64,000 bases of DNA, taken from Flavobacterium ustbae (lineage in GTDB: Bacteria; Bacteroidota; Bacteroidia; Flavobacteriales; Flavobacteriaceae). Each line of letters opens with the position of its first letter. The first letter of the stretch is position 1. Location of the stretch: NCBI RefSeq assembly GCF_003946915.1, contig NZ_RPOC01000016.1, forward strand, positions 40,880 through 104,879, given 5' to 3'. The notes below the pieces were generated by a model. That model saw only the letters and a list, made by a program, of their open reading frames with translations. It had not been told where the DNA came from and made no database searches. This document shows positions 42,052 through 50,540 of the stretch, piece after piece. The translations under genes and the position numbers were made by a program.

Positions 42052-45000
42052 ATGTTCAAAATATTTATACAAAGACCAGTACTGGCAACTGTAATCTCCA
42101 TTTTGTTGGTGATCTTAGGGGTACTGGGTTTAACTAAACTGCCTTTACAACAGTTTCCAGATATTGCGCCGCCATCGGTTTTGGTAACGGCGGTATATCC
42201 GGGAGCGAATGCAGAAACGGTTTTACGTTCTGTGGCACCTTCTCTGGAAGAGTCTATAAATGGTGTAGAAAACATGACATACATGAGTTCTACTGCGAGT
42301 AACGATGGTACTTTGGCGATTACCGTTTTCTTTAAATTAGGAACAGATGCCGATCAGGCTGCGGTAAACGTTCAGAACCGTGTGGCACAAGCTACAAGTC
42401 AGCTTCCTGCGGAGGTTGTGCAGCAAGGTGTTATTACGGCAAAACAACAAAACTCTTTCATCATGGCAATTGGTATGTATACCGATGATGAAACTAAATA
42501 CGATCAGACTTTTGTTGCGAACTACGCTCAAATTAATATTATTCCGGAGTTGAAACGTATTCCGGGTGTGGGTTCTGCCAGTATTTTTGGTGGTGTAAAA
42601 GATTACTCAATGCGTGTTTGGTTAAATCCAACGCAAATGGCAACGCATAATGTTACGCCAAGCGAAGTTATGGGCGCAATTCAGGATAAAAGTTTGGAAG
42701 CGGCTCCAGGGAAATTTGGAGAGCGAAGCAAAGAGGTTTTTGAATACGTCATCAAATACAAAGGAAAACTTACCAAACCAGAAGATTATCAAAATATTGC
42801 CATTCGTTCTAACGCAGACGGTTCTGTTCTTCGTCTAAAAGATGTGGCAAGAGTGGAACTGGGTGCTTACTCTTACAACAGTTTAACACGTTTAAATGGT
42901 AAAAAAGGAATTGTAATCGGTGTGATTCAGTTAGCGGGTTCTAACTCTAATGACATTCAGATTGCGATCAATAAAATGATGGAAAAGGCTTCTAAAGATT
43001 TTCCAAAAGGTATCAAACACAATATATTTTACAGTACAAAAGTTTCGCTGGATCAATCTATCGAACAAGTGGAGCATACTTTGATCGAAGCTTTTATTCT
43101 GGTATTTATTGTGGTATTTATTTTCCTTCAGGATTTTAGATCAACTTTAATCCCGGCTATTGCTGTACCTGTAGCAATTTTAGGAACGTTCTTCTTCATG
43201 CAGTTATTCGGATTCTCGATTAACCTTCTAACGCTTTTCGCATTAATTCTGGCGATTGGTATTGTGGTCGATGACGCGATTGTCGTCGTAGAAGCCGTGC
43301 ATGCGAAAATGGAGCATAAAAAATTGTCTCCAAAAATCGCAACTCATGAAGCAATGCACGAAATCACGGGTGCTATTATCTCGATTACGCTGGTAATGGC
43401 TGCTGTATTCCTGCCGGTTGGTTTTATGGAAGGCTCAACAGGAGTTTTCTATCGTCAGTTTGCCTTTACGATGGCAATTGCAATTGTAATTTCGGCTGTT
43501 AATGCCTTGACTTTGAGTCCGGCGCTTGCTGCTTTATTCTTAAAAGACAATCACGGAGCTCATGATCACGATGCGCCTTATGTGAAAAAAGGATTTAAAG
43601 AAAAATTCTTTACGGCTTTTAACAGCAGTTTCGAATCGTTGACAAACCGTTATGTGGGCGGAATCAAATTCTTAATCAGAAAAAAATGGTTGAGTCTTGG
43701 CGGATTAGCTGCTATTACTGCTGCAACTATTTTATTAGTAAAAACAACTCCTGCCGGATTTATTCCAACAGAAGATCAAGGATTTATCGCGATTGCGGTA
43801 AACACACCATCGGGAACTTCGCTTGACGGAACTCAAAAAGTAATGACCGAAGCTGAGAATACTTTAAGAGGTTTAGACGCTTCAAGATTTGTAACAGCGA
43901 TTTCTGGTTTTAACTTATTGACCAATTCAACAAGTCCATCTTCTGCAGTAGTTTTCGTTTTATTGAAACCAAACGAAGAGCGCGGAGAAGTGAAAAACAT
44001 TGACGAAATCATGAATCAGGTTCGTGGTAAACTGGGCGCTATTTCTGGCGGAAGTTTCTTCGTATTCAGTTTCCCAACGGTTCCCGGATTTAGTAACGTT
44101 GAGGCTTTAGATTTAGTTCTTCAGGATAAAACCGGAGGAAAATTGGATAAATTCTCTGGAATCTCTCAAAATTTCATCGGCGAATTAATGAAACGTCCTG
44201 AAATTGCGGTTGCCTTCACCAGTTTCAAAGCAGATTATCCTCAATTACAATTGGATATCAACGACGAAAAAGCGAATCAGTTAGGCGTAAATGTAAAAGA
44301 CATTTTACAAACCATGCAGGCTTATTTTGGTAGTGCACAGGCATCAGACTTTAACCGATTTGGTAAATATTACCGAGTGGTTGTTCAGGCTGATATTGCC
44401 GACAGAGCCGATCCAACTGCAATTGACCGTGTTTTCGTTAAAAACAAAAACGGCGAAATGGTGCCAATAAATACTTTAGTAAAACTGACTCGTATTTATG
44501 GTTCTGAAACCGCTTCTAGATACAATCTGTTTAACTCGATTTCTATTAATGCGATTCCGAAACCTGGATTTAGTTCCGGAGATGCCATTAAAGCAATTGA
44601 AGAAGTAGCAGCTCAACAATTGCCTGCAGGTTACGGGTTTGAATTCTCGGGCCAAACGCGTGAAGAGATTTCTTCCGGAGGACAGTCTGCAACTATATTT
44701 TTACTGTGTTTGATATTCGTTTATTTCCTACTTGCTGCACAGTACGAAAGTTACATTCTGCCTTTGGCTGTAATCTTATCAATTCCTGCAGGTATTTTTG
44801 GAGTATTTGTGGCTATTGGTTTAACTGGAATCGAAAACAACATTTACGTACAAGTTGCCTTAGTCATGCTGATCGGACTTCTCGCTAAAAATGCCATTTT
44901 GATTGTGGAATTTGCGGTACAGAAACGAAAATCAGGACAGGCATTAGTAAAAGCTTCTATTGAAGCGGCAAAATTACGTCTGCGACCAATTATCATGACT

Positions 45001-45216
45001 TCCCTTGCCTTCGTAGTTGGTCTTGTGCCAATGATGAGCGCCAAAGGGCCATCGGCTCAAGGAAATCACTCAATTAGTATTGGAGCTGCGGGCGGAATGC
45101 TTTCAGGAGTAATTCTAGGATTGTTTATCATTCCGGTATTATTCATTGTGTTCCAGCATTTACAAGAAAAATTCAGCGGCAAACCAGTTGCTGTCATTCA
45201 TAATGAAGAAAAATAA
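42052..45216 (+). CDS. RND multidrug efflux pump (HAE1, AcrB-like)
   Basis: 1054 codons, the usual HAE1 size. FKIFIQRPVLATVISILLVI starts helix 1; helix 4 has the proton-relay pair D407-D408 (GIVVDDAIVVVEAV), the same numbering as AcrB; helix 10-12 blocks GLLAKNAILIVEFA and LRPIIMTSLAFVVGLVPMM are present. It exports hydrophobic drugs or bile-like compounds with proton antiport. Follows the adaptor by 12 bases and is followed by a 37-codon membrane micro-ORF only 3 bases after its stop. Confidence 0.96.
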   Translation: MFKIFIQRPVLATVISILLVILGVLGLTKLPLQQFPDIAPPSVLVTAVYPGANAETVLRSVAPSLEESINGVENMTYMSSTASNDGTLAITVFFKLGTDADQAAVNVQNRVAQATSQLPAEVVQQGVITAKQQNSFIMAIGMYTDDETKYDQTFVANYAQINIIPELKRIPGVGSASIFGGVKDYSMRVWLNPTQMATHNVTPSEVMGAIQDKSLEAAPGKFGERSKEVFEYVIKYKGKLTKPEDYQNIAIRSNADGSVLRLKDVARVELGAYSYNSLTRLNGKKGIVIGVIQLAGSNSNDIQIAINKMMEKASKDFPKGIKHNIFYSTKVSLDQSIEQVEHTLIEAFILVFIVVFIFLQDFRSTLIPAIAVPVAILGTFFFMQLFGFSINLLTLFALILAIGIVVDDAIVVVEAVHAKMEHKKLSPKIATHEAMHEITGAIISITLVMAAVFLPVGFMEGSTGVFYRQFAFTMAIAIVISAVNALTLSPALAALFLKDNHGAHDHDAPYVKKGFKEKFFTAFNSSFESLTNRYVGGIKFLIRKKWLSLGGLAAITAATILLVKTTPAGFIPTEDQGFIAIAVNTPSGTSLDGTQKVMTEAENTLRGLDASRFVTAISGFNLLTNSTSPSSAVVFVLLKPNEERGEVKNIDEIMNQVRGKLGAISGGSFFVFSFPTVPGFSNVEALDLVLQDKTGGKLDKFSGISQNFIGELMKRPEIAVAFTSFKADYPQLQLDINDEKANQLGVNVKDILQTMQAYFGSAQASDFNRFGKYYRVVVQADIADRADPTAIDRVFVKNKNGEMVPINTLVKLTRIYGSETASRYNLFNSISINAIPKPGFSSGDAIKAIEEVAAQQLPAGYGFEFSGQTREEISSGGQSATIFLLCLIFVYFLLAAQYESYILPLAVILSIPAGIFGVFVAIGLTGIENNIYVQVALVMLIGLLAKNAILIVEFAVQKRKSGQALVKASIEAAKLRLRPIIMTSLAFVVGLVPMMSAKGPSAQGNHSISIGAAGGMLSGVILGLFIIPVLFIVFQHLQEKFSGKPVAVIHNEEK

Positions 45217-45219
45217 AAT

Positions 45220-45333
45220 ATGGAAAACTATATCACAATCCTTTTAGTTGCCATCATAGCTGGCATCGGATATATATCGTACAGAATCTCAAAAGATCTT
45301 GAAACCAAAAAAGATATTTGTACAGAAATTTAA
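45220..45333 (+). CDS. 37-residue single-pass membrane micro-protein in the efflux operon
   Basis: ATG at 45220-45222, stop TAA at 45331-45333. The product reads MENYITILLVAIIAGIGYIS then YRISKDLETKKDICTEI: one hydrophobic segment (about 4-20) and a charged C-terminal tail. The start lies 3 bases after the pump stop codon, so translation is probably coupled. In E. coli the small protein AcrZ binds AcrB in the membrane and changes drug specificity; this ORF has a comparable size and place but no claim of homology is made. Confidence 0.6.
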   Translation: MENYITILLVAIIAGIGYISYRISKDLETKKDICTEI

Positions 45334-45334
45334 G

Positions 45335-45513
45335 CTGTTAGGAGATTATTTTTTAACACATAGAGACATAGAATTTTATGTTGCATGTAGCGAAAAGAGA
45401 TTAGAAGAAACTAGTTTCCACACATAGTAACTATGTGTATTTAGACAAGTGAAACGCCTTTTTTAATCTTATAAAAACTATGATTCTATGTGTTTAAAAA
45501 ATACACTCAACAG
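45335..45513. repeat. Efflux-operon intercistronic element, copy B (179 bp)
   Basis: It begins one base after the micro-ORF stop with CTGTTAGGAGATTA and TTTTTTAACACATAGA, and ends with CTATGTGTTTAAAAAATA and CACTCAACAG. The conserved core 45408-45460 has CACATAG-TAA-CTATGTG and GACAAGTGAAACGCCTT. It is homologous to 30747-30933 but lacks the CCCGATAGCTATCGGG insert. Confidence 0.88.
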
Positions 45514-45536
45514 ATAAAGAACTTAATAAAAAGACA

Positions 45537-46955
45537 ATGAAAAATTATATAACCAAAATCGTGACCTTCGCCATTCTGATCACGACTTTAATATCCTGTA
45601 AAGTCTCTAAGGATATTGAAACTCCAAAAGATGCATTTCCTGAGAATTTCAGGAATGCATCGGTTTCGAGTGATACAACCAGTATTGCCGATATTGAGTG
45701 GAAAAACTTCTTTACAGAAAAAGATATTATCACGCTAATCGATAGTGCGGTTACTAGAAATAATGATCTGCTTATTGCACAAAAAAATATTGAAATTGCG
45801 CAATACAGATTTACACAATCGAAATGGGGAAATGTTCCTCAGGTGAATTTATTTGTAAATGCCAGCACCAGCAATCCTTCGGACAATAGTTTTACAGGAA
45901 TGAACTTGAATCAGGCATTAGGCGCTAAGCATATTGACGACTATTCTGCTGGAGCTTCACTTTCTTGGGAGGCTGATATTTGGGGAAAGATCAGAAACCA
46001 AAAGAAAGGAGCTTATGCAGGATATCTTCAATCTGAAGAAGTAAAAAAAGCTTTGCAGACGAATATTGTGGCTAATGTTTCAAGAGGATATTACAATCTT
46101 TTGATGTTGGATGCGCAATTGAATATCGCGAAACAAAACTTAAAGTTAAACGACAGCACAACTAAAATCATCAAATTGAAATACGATGCTGGTCAGGTCA
46201 CTACTTTGGCAATTCAACAGTCTGAAGCACAGAAATTAAATTCAGAGCAATTGATTCCGTTATTGGAACAAAATATTGCGATTCAGGAAAATGCTTTAAG
46301 TGTTTTAACTGGTGCTTTCCCAAATTCAAAACAAAGAACGGTGCTTTTAACTGCACTGGAAGTGAAAACGAATCCATCAGTTGGAATTCCGTCTTCATTA
46401 GTAAGCAGAAGACCAGACGTAAAAAGTGCTGAATTAGCGCTTAAAGTTGCCAACGCAAATGTCGGTATCACGAAAGCGGATTTATACCCAGCTCTCAGGA
46501 TTACGGCGCAAGGCGGTTTAAACTCTTTCGAAACGAGCAGCTGGTTCAATATTCCGGCTTCTCTATTCGGAACCGTTGCAGGTGGTTTAACACAGCCAAT
46601 TCTGAATAACAAACGAGTAAGAACGCAATATAATATCGCTGTCGCGGAAAGAGAAAAAGCGGTTTTAGCTTTCAGACAACAGGTTTTAGTTGCCGTAAGC
46701 GAAGTTTCTGATGCTTTGGTGAAAATTGAAAAATTACAACAACAAGAAACTTTCCTTAAAGAAAAAGTGAAAACATTGCAACAAGCAATTAAAAACTCCA
46801 ACTTGCTATTCCAAAACGGATTAGCTGAATATTTGGAAGTTTTAACGGCTCAGGCAAATCTTTTGCAAAGCGAGTTAGAATTAGCAGACCTTAAAAGACA
46901 ACAACTTACAGCCAACACCGATTTGTATCGTGCGCTTGGTGGCGGCTGGAAATAA
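45537..46955 (+). CDS. TolC/NodT-family outer-membrane lipoprotein channel
   Basis: 472 codons. Lipoprotein signal ending at C21 (FAILITTLISC), as in OprM/NodT-type channels. Two OEP domains with long helices (DIEWKNFFTEKDIITLIDSA; SRRPDVKSAELALKVANANV, typical of the NodT family) and a GGLTQPIL block. Completes the tripartite adaptor-pump-channel system. Preceded by the 179-bp intercistronic element and followed by a strong terminator. Confidence 0.94.
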   Translation: MKNYITKIVTFAILITTLISCKVSKDIETPKDAFPENFRNASVSSDTTSIADIEWKNFFTEKDIITLIDSAVTRNNDLLIAQKNIEIAQYRFTQSKWGNVPQVNLFVNASTSNPSDNSFTGMNLNQALGAKHIDDYSAGASLSWEADIWGKIRNQKKGAYAGYLQSEEVKKALQTNIVANVSRGYYNLLMLDAQLNIAKQNLKLNDSTTKIIKLKYDAGQVTTLAIQQSEAQKLNSEQLIPLLEQNIAIQENALSVLTGAFPNSKQRTVLLTALEVKTNPSVGIPSSLVSRRPDVKSAELALKVANANVGITKADLYPALRITAQGGLNSFETSSWFNIPASLFGTVAGGLTQPILNNKRVRTQYNIAVAEREKAVLAFRQQVLVAVSEVSDALVKIEKLQQQETFLKEKVKTLQQAIKNSNLLFQNGLAEYLEVLTAQANLLQSELELADLKRQQLTANTDLYRALGGGWK

Positions 46956-46991
46956 TACCCGTTACCCGTTAATTATTTATTTTTTGAGATG

Positions 46992-47037
46992 AAAACGCTG
47001 TGAGACTTTTTGGTTTCATGGCGTTTTTTATTTTTTT
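46992..47037 (+). terminator. Intrinsic terminator of TetR-controlled efflux operon
   Basis: AAAACGCTGTGA (46992-47003) pairs over 12 bp (two G-T pairs) with TCATGGCGTTTT (47016-47027), followed by a T-rich tract to 47037. Confidence 0.85.
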
Positions 47038-47052
47038 GCCACGAAGTTTTTT

Positions 47053-47292
47053 GCCACGAAGGCGCTAAGGCACGAAGTTTTTATTTTGCCACAGATTGTT
47101 AGGATTAAAAAGGATTTTTTTAGCCACTAATTGCACAAATTTACACGAATTATTTTCTCATTTTATGTTCTCTTGAGCGATCCCGAGGCTTCGGGAGAAG
47201 GACGCGAAAGAAGCTCCATAACGATAATGAAATTTGTGTAAATTTGTGCAATTAGTGGCTAAAAAAACTTTGCGTCTTAGCGCCTTCGTGGC
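47053..47292. repeat. 240-bp double inverted-repeat element upstream of crp-like gene
   Basis: Inner arms 47120-47146 and 47236-47262 are perfect 27-bp inverted repeats; outer arms 47053-47077 and 47268-47292 match at 21 of 25. The centre (47157-47200) is a partial copy of the CTCATTTTATG module and contains TCCCGAGGCTTCGGGA. No gene inside. It ends 18 bases before the next start codon. Confidence 0.88.
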
Positions 47293-47310
47293 AAACCCAA
47301 AAAAACAATT

Positions 47311-47916
47311 ATGCTTTTCAATAAAGAAACATACCTCAACAATCTAAAATTATATTTCGAAAGTTATGCTCCTATTTCTGAAAAGTCATGGAAATTGATT
47401 GAAAATCTGGCACAATTCCAGACAATCAAAAAAGGGAAAATATTACTTGAAAATGGGGAAATCTGCAAAAATCTTTATTTTATTGCAGAAGGAATTCTGC
47501 GAACTTTTATTACTGACGAACAAGGAAACTTCTACAACAAAAACCTTTTTTTCGAAAATAGACTTGCATGCTCAAAAGTTTCCTCAATACTGCAAACTCC
47601 TTCCAATTTTACAATCGAAGCTTTAGAAGATTGTATTTTAATCAATCTAAATTATCAAAAATATACCAAGTTGATTAACGAAAATGATGATCTTAAAAGC
47701 TTCTATATTGCCTATTTGGAGAAAAACTGGATTATCGAAAAAGAACAAATAGAAGTCGCTTTAATTATGCAGAATGCAACCGAAAGATATCTCAGCCTTC
47801 TTGATAAACATCCAACGATGGCTGATCGTGTTCCTTTATTGCATATCGCGTCGCATTTAGGCATTACGCCAACGCAATTGAGCCGAATCAGGAAAAGTTT
47901 AGAAAAAGATTTGTAA
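47311..47916 (+). CDS. Crp/Fnr-family regulator
   Basis: 201 codons. Cyclic-nucleotide-binding-like beta-roll at about 30-115 (GKILLENGEICKNLYFIAEG) without the typical cAMP-contact residues, followed by a helix-turn-helix (LLHIASHLGITPTQLSRIRK, about 171-190). Small Crp-like regulators of this type are frequent in Bacteroidota and usually sense unknown signals. Probably monocistronic; the acetyltransferase gene 71 bases downstream has its own -7 box. Confidence 0.9.
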   Translation: MLFNKETYLNNLKLYFESYAPISEKSWKLIENLAQFQTIKKGKILLENGEICKNLYFIAEGILRTFITDEQGNFYNKNLFFENRLACSKVSSILQTPSNFTIEALEDCILINLNYQKYTKLINENDDLKSFYIAYLEKNWIIEKEQIEVALIMQNATERYLSLLDKHPTMADRVPLLHIASHLGITPTQLSRIRKSLEKDL

Positions 47917-47987
47917 ATCAACATATGTAAAGGTGTACGAGAAAACTCTATTTTATCTTTGCTTTATTATTTAAATGAATCATCAAA

Positions 47988-48719
47988 ATGAACAATACAA
48001 ATCTGATTAAAGATAATATAGACAATCTTACATCACTTTGGAAAACGGTTGCCACCCCACTCCATTCTTATCATAAAAACAATCCGTTTGAAGTTATTCA
48101 GATAAAAAACTCTGGCTGGCCCAACCGAGTATGGTTTCGAGAAGATATTACAGAAGAAAATCTGCCTCAAATTCTTAAAATTATAGAAACCCATCCAGGA
48201 ATTATCATTCCTTATTGGGATATTTTTGGAAGTGGTTCCAACGAAATTTTCGAGAAAAACGGGTTTAAAACACGAATTAAACTCGTTGCAATGGCTTTAA
48301 AATTAGGAGAAAAACTGCCACTTGAAAATAAACTTACTTTCAAAAGAGTTTTAAATGAAGAAGATGCCGAAATATGGTCAGATATTTATCCTTTGTCTTT
48401 TAGTTATGTTATCAGTAAAGAAACGCTGACTCATAATTATGAAAATGCTAAATTTTATCTGGTTCATTTGAACGAAAAACCGATTGGAACTCTTACTCTT
48501 TTTCAAACTGGAAATGTTATGGGAATTCATGGCGTTGGCGTAATTCCAGAAATGCGAAAAAAAGGTTTTGCTGAAGAAATCATGAAATTTGCCATCAACG
48601 AAGCGATTGATGCAAATGCCGAATATGCGCAATTGCAAGCTTCTCCTTTAGGAAAAAATATTTATACTAGATTAGGGTTTGAAGATTTGTTTATGATTAC
48701 GAATTACTTTTTGGATTAA
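47988..48719 (+). CDS. GNAT-family N-acetyltransferase
   Basis: 243 codons. The acetyl-CoA site shows VGVIPEMRKKGFAEEIMKFA (motif A, R/Q-x-x-G-x-A form) after LTLFQTGNVMGIHG, and the end LGKNIYTRLGFEDLFMITNY is motif B. The N-terminal half resembles another, degenerate GNAT fold. Substrate unknown. The -7 box TATCTTTG at 47954-47961 supports the ATG at 47988. Confidence 0.88.
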   Translation: MNNTNLIKDNIDNLTSLWKTVATPLHSYHKNNPFEVIQIKNSGWPNRVWFREDITEENLPQILKIIETHPGIIIPYWDIFGSGSNEIFEKNGFKTRIKLVAMALKLGEKLPLENKLTFKRVLNEEDAEIWSDIYPLSFSYVISKETLTHNYENAKFYLVHLNEKPIGTLTLFQTGNVMGIHGVGVIPEMRKKGFAEEIMKFAINEAIDANAEYAQLQASPLGKNIYTRLGFEDLFMITNYFLD

Positions 48720-48756
48720 ATTCCAATTAGAAAATTCTAAATTCCAAATTCCAAAA

Positions 48757-48874
48757 GAATCCGGAGGATTCACATATTTATAGCACGCAATTCCCATCGC
48801 AGACATGTGACCCCGAAGGGGTCATACTTGCGTAGGATAATAGAATTCTATAAATATTTGAATCCTCCGGATTC
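48757..48874. repeat. 118-bp inverted-repeat element, copy 2
   Basis: Terminal 27-bp inverted repeats (48757-48783, 48848-48874) differ at one base and contain GAATCCGGAGGATTC. The central palindrome is GACCCCGAAGGGGTC (48809-48823). The length equals copy 1 at 21630-21747 exactly. Confidence 0.92.
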
Positions 48875-48900
48875 TTTTATGCAAACCTAAAATTTTTGCT

Positions 48901-49013
48901 CTCATTTTATGTCTTCCCGAGCGTCCAGAAACTTCGGGAGAAGGACACATACCGTAACCACACAGAATGGATTTAGCATGAGAATCCTTCTCCCGAAATT
49001 TCGGGACGCTCAG
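48901..49013. repeat. CTCATTTTATG/CTCAGG repeat module, copy 2 (inverted)
   Basis: It starts CTCATTTTATGTCTTCCCGAG, passes GCATGAGAATCCTTCTCCCG and ends GGGACGCTCAGG, the reverse orientation of 21780-21874. It includes the palindrome TCCCGAAATTTCGGGA. Confidence 0.8.
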
Positions 49014-49230
49014 GAGGACAAACCGTTATAGAATTTCTTTAAGAAATCCCACATGCCTCTGAACGACACCACGGGTGAAAACTCATAACTCATAACTCAT
49101 AACTCATAATTAAAACCAAATTCTTGTCCCAAATGCCCCTAAAATAGTCGTAAATGTGTATTTCGTTTCAATAGAACAATTAGTTACATTTGTAATACAT
49201 TAACTAATAACTATTTAAAACAAATACCCA

Positions 49231-49611
49231 ATGAAAACAACCAAAATCCTTTTCTGGACGACTACTATTCTTATTTTTTTATTTGAAGGCGTTATGCCCG
49301 CTTTAACTTCTCAAACTGAATTGGCTAAAGAAGGAATCAGACATCTTGGCTATCCAGAATATTTTGGAAATGCTTTAGTTGTATTTAAGATTCTTGGAGT
49401 TTTAGCCTTAATTATTCCGCAAGTGCCAGGTCGTGTAAAAGAATGGGCTTATGCAGGATTCGCTTTCGATTTTATTTTTGCCTCGATCAGTCATTTTGCT
49501 GTAGACGGAATTGATTTTCAAGGTTTCTTTCCTTTGATTGTTTTGGCAATTCTAATTGTATCGTATATAACATATCACAGAATACAGCGTTATAAAAACA
49601 TAGCACTCTAA
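49231..49611 (+). CDS. DoxX-like family membrane protein
   Basis: 126 codons with four membrane helices (ILFWTTTILIFLFEGVMPAL; LVVFKILGVLALIIPQ; YAGFAFDFIFASISHFAV; FPLIVLAILIVSYITY). The pattern RHLGYPEYFGNALVVFKILG with PGRVKEWAYAG matches the DoxX-like subfamily common in Bacteroidota. The biochemical role is not settled. The promoter box TACATTTG lies 38 bases upstream. Confidence 0.9.
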   Translation: MKTTKILFWTTTILIFLFEGVMPALTSQTELAKEGIRHLGYPEYFGNALVVFKILGVLALIIPQVPGRVKEWAYAGFAFDFIFASISHFAVDGIDFQGFFPLIVLAILIVSYITYHRIQRYKNIAL

Positions 49612-49624
49612 AAATCAAAACTTT

Positions 49625-49837
49625 ATGATAATTGAAGTTTTTAAAACGAATGTTCAAGAAGAATCTCAATGTGCGATAATCATTGAGATTCTTCTTGAAC
49701 ATTATCCAAACAGTTCGATCAACTTCGATTTAGAAGATTGTGATAAAATTCTTCGTATTCATGCGCCAGTTATTTCGAATAAAAAAATTATCGATATTTT
49801 AAATTCGCACGGTTATTTGTGCGAAGTACTTCCTTAA
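49625..49837 (+). CDS. Small hypothetical protein with an internal 23-bp hairpin
   Basis: 70 codons starting 13 bases after the DoxX stop. The layout (MIIEVFKTNV, CAIIIEILLEHYPN, INFDLEDCDKILRIHA, IIDILNSHGYLCEVLP) resembles a beta-alpha-beta-beta-alpha-beta fold like heavy-metal-associated domains but lacks a CxxC motif. Within the codons 49649-49703 is a perfect 23-bp inverted repeat. It may be co-expressed with DoxX. Function unknown. Confidence 0.75.
   Translation: MIIEVFKTNVQEESQCAIIIEILLEHYPNSSINFDLEDCDKILRIHAPVISNKKIIDILNSHGYLCEVLP
49649..49703 (+). promoter_or_regulatory. Perfect 23-bp hairpin inside a coding region
   Basis: The left arm 49649-49671 and right arm 49681-49703 are perfectly complementary with a 9-base loop (TGCGATAAT). 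Such a long uninterrupted stem within a gene would strongly affect its mRNA. Confidence 0.9.
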
Positions 49838-50016
49838 AAAATTAACACTTCACAAACCTCTGACTTATAGTGTTTTAATATTTTTTATTGTATATTTGAA
49901 AGAGTATCATTTCCCCTAATTCTATAAATTAATTTCACAGATAATGCACTGAGGTTTCTTTAACCAATCGGTAAATATCTGCTATCGAATTTTTCAATTT
50001 CTAAAATTTAAACAAA

Positions 50017-50526
50017 ATGAAGAGTGCTATTCAAAATACCCTACTAGAAACCTACAGCAAACTAAACGATTTAATTTCTTCTTTTTCAGAAGATGAAATC
50101 AACATTGTTCCTTTTGAAGGGAGCTGGACTGCCGGACAAACTACTCAACATATTATTCTGGCTTGTTCTGGTCTAACCTCACTTTTTGCTGGAAAAACAG
50201 AGAAAACGAACAGAGAGCCAGACGAAAATGTAAAACAGCTGGACGCTATCTTTTTAGACTTTGATACCAAATACCAATCGCCCGAAAACATAAAACCTCG
50301 AGATATTGTTTATGAAAAAGATACGCTGCTGACTTCTGTCAAAAAAATACAAAATGATTTATTTGAAGCCGCAGAAACTTATGATTTGACATTGACTTGC
50401 TTGGATGCTAAAGTCCCCGGTTTTGACTATTTCACGATTTACGAATGGCTACATTTTGCAATTGTGCATACGCAGAGACACACGCATCAGCTGAAATCGA
50501 TTTACGAACATATCAAAAAACAATAG
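50017..50526 (+). CDS. DinB-family metalloenzyme-like protein
   Basis: 169 codons, a four-helix bundle. The DinB metal-binding histidines are visible as H45 (TTQHII) and H151 and H155 (IVHTQRHTHQL), the usual H..HxxxH arrangement. Many family members are thiol transferases (bacillithiol or similar) or damage-inducible proteins. Fifteen bases upstream of a membrane protein gene, so probably a two-gene unit. Confidence 0.9.
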   Translation: MKSAIQNTLLETYSKLNDLISSFSEDEINIVPFEGSWTAGQTTQHIILACSGLTSLFAGKTEKTNREPDENVKQLDAIFLDFDTKYQSPENIKPRDIVYEKDTLLTSVKKIQNDLFEAAETYDLTLTCLDAKVPGFDYFTIYEWLHFAIVHTQRHTHQLKSIYEHIKKQ

Positions 50527-50540
50527 TCAAAACCTTTTTT

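Larger units (their letters stand above)
48720..49230. other. Repeat-rich spacer before DoxX gene
   Basis: It contains the second 118-bp element (48757-48874), the second CTCATTTTATG module in reverse orientation (48901-49013), four tandem ACTCATA heptamers (49081-49108) and a -7 box TACATTTG at 49185-49192 for the next gene. No coding frame is seen. Confidence 0.8.

Noticed and set aside
46283..46801. 172-codon minus-strand frame inside the TolC-type gene
   Set aside because: Cys/Leu-rich sequence opposite a conserved OEP domain, a typical antisense shadow.
49081..49108. Short tandem repeats that could suggest a CRISPR array
   Set aside because: The unit is only 7 bp with no spacers, and no cas genes are in the window.
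50445..50540. N-terminal extension of the membrane protein into dinB
   Set aside because: The extra 32 residues are encoded inside dinB, and the ATG at 50541 directly precedes the first membrane segment.
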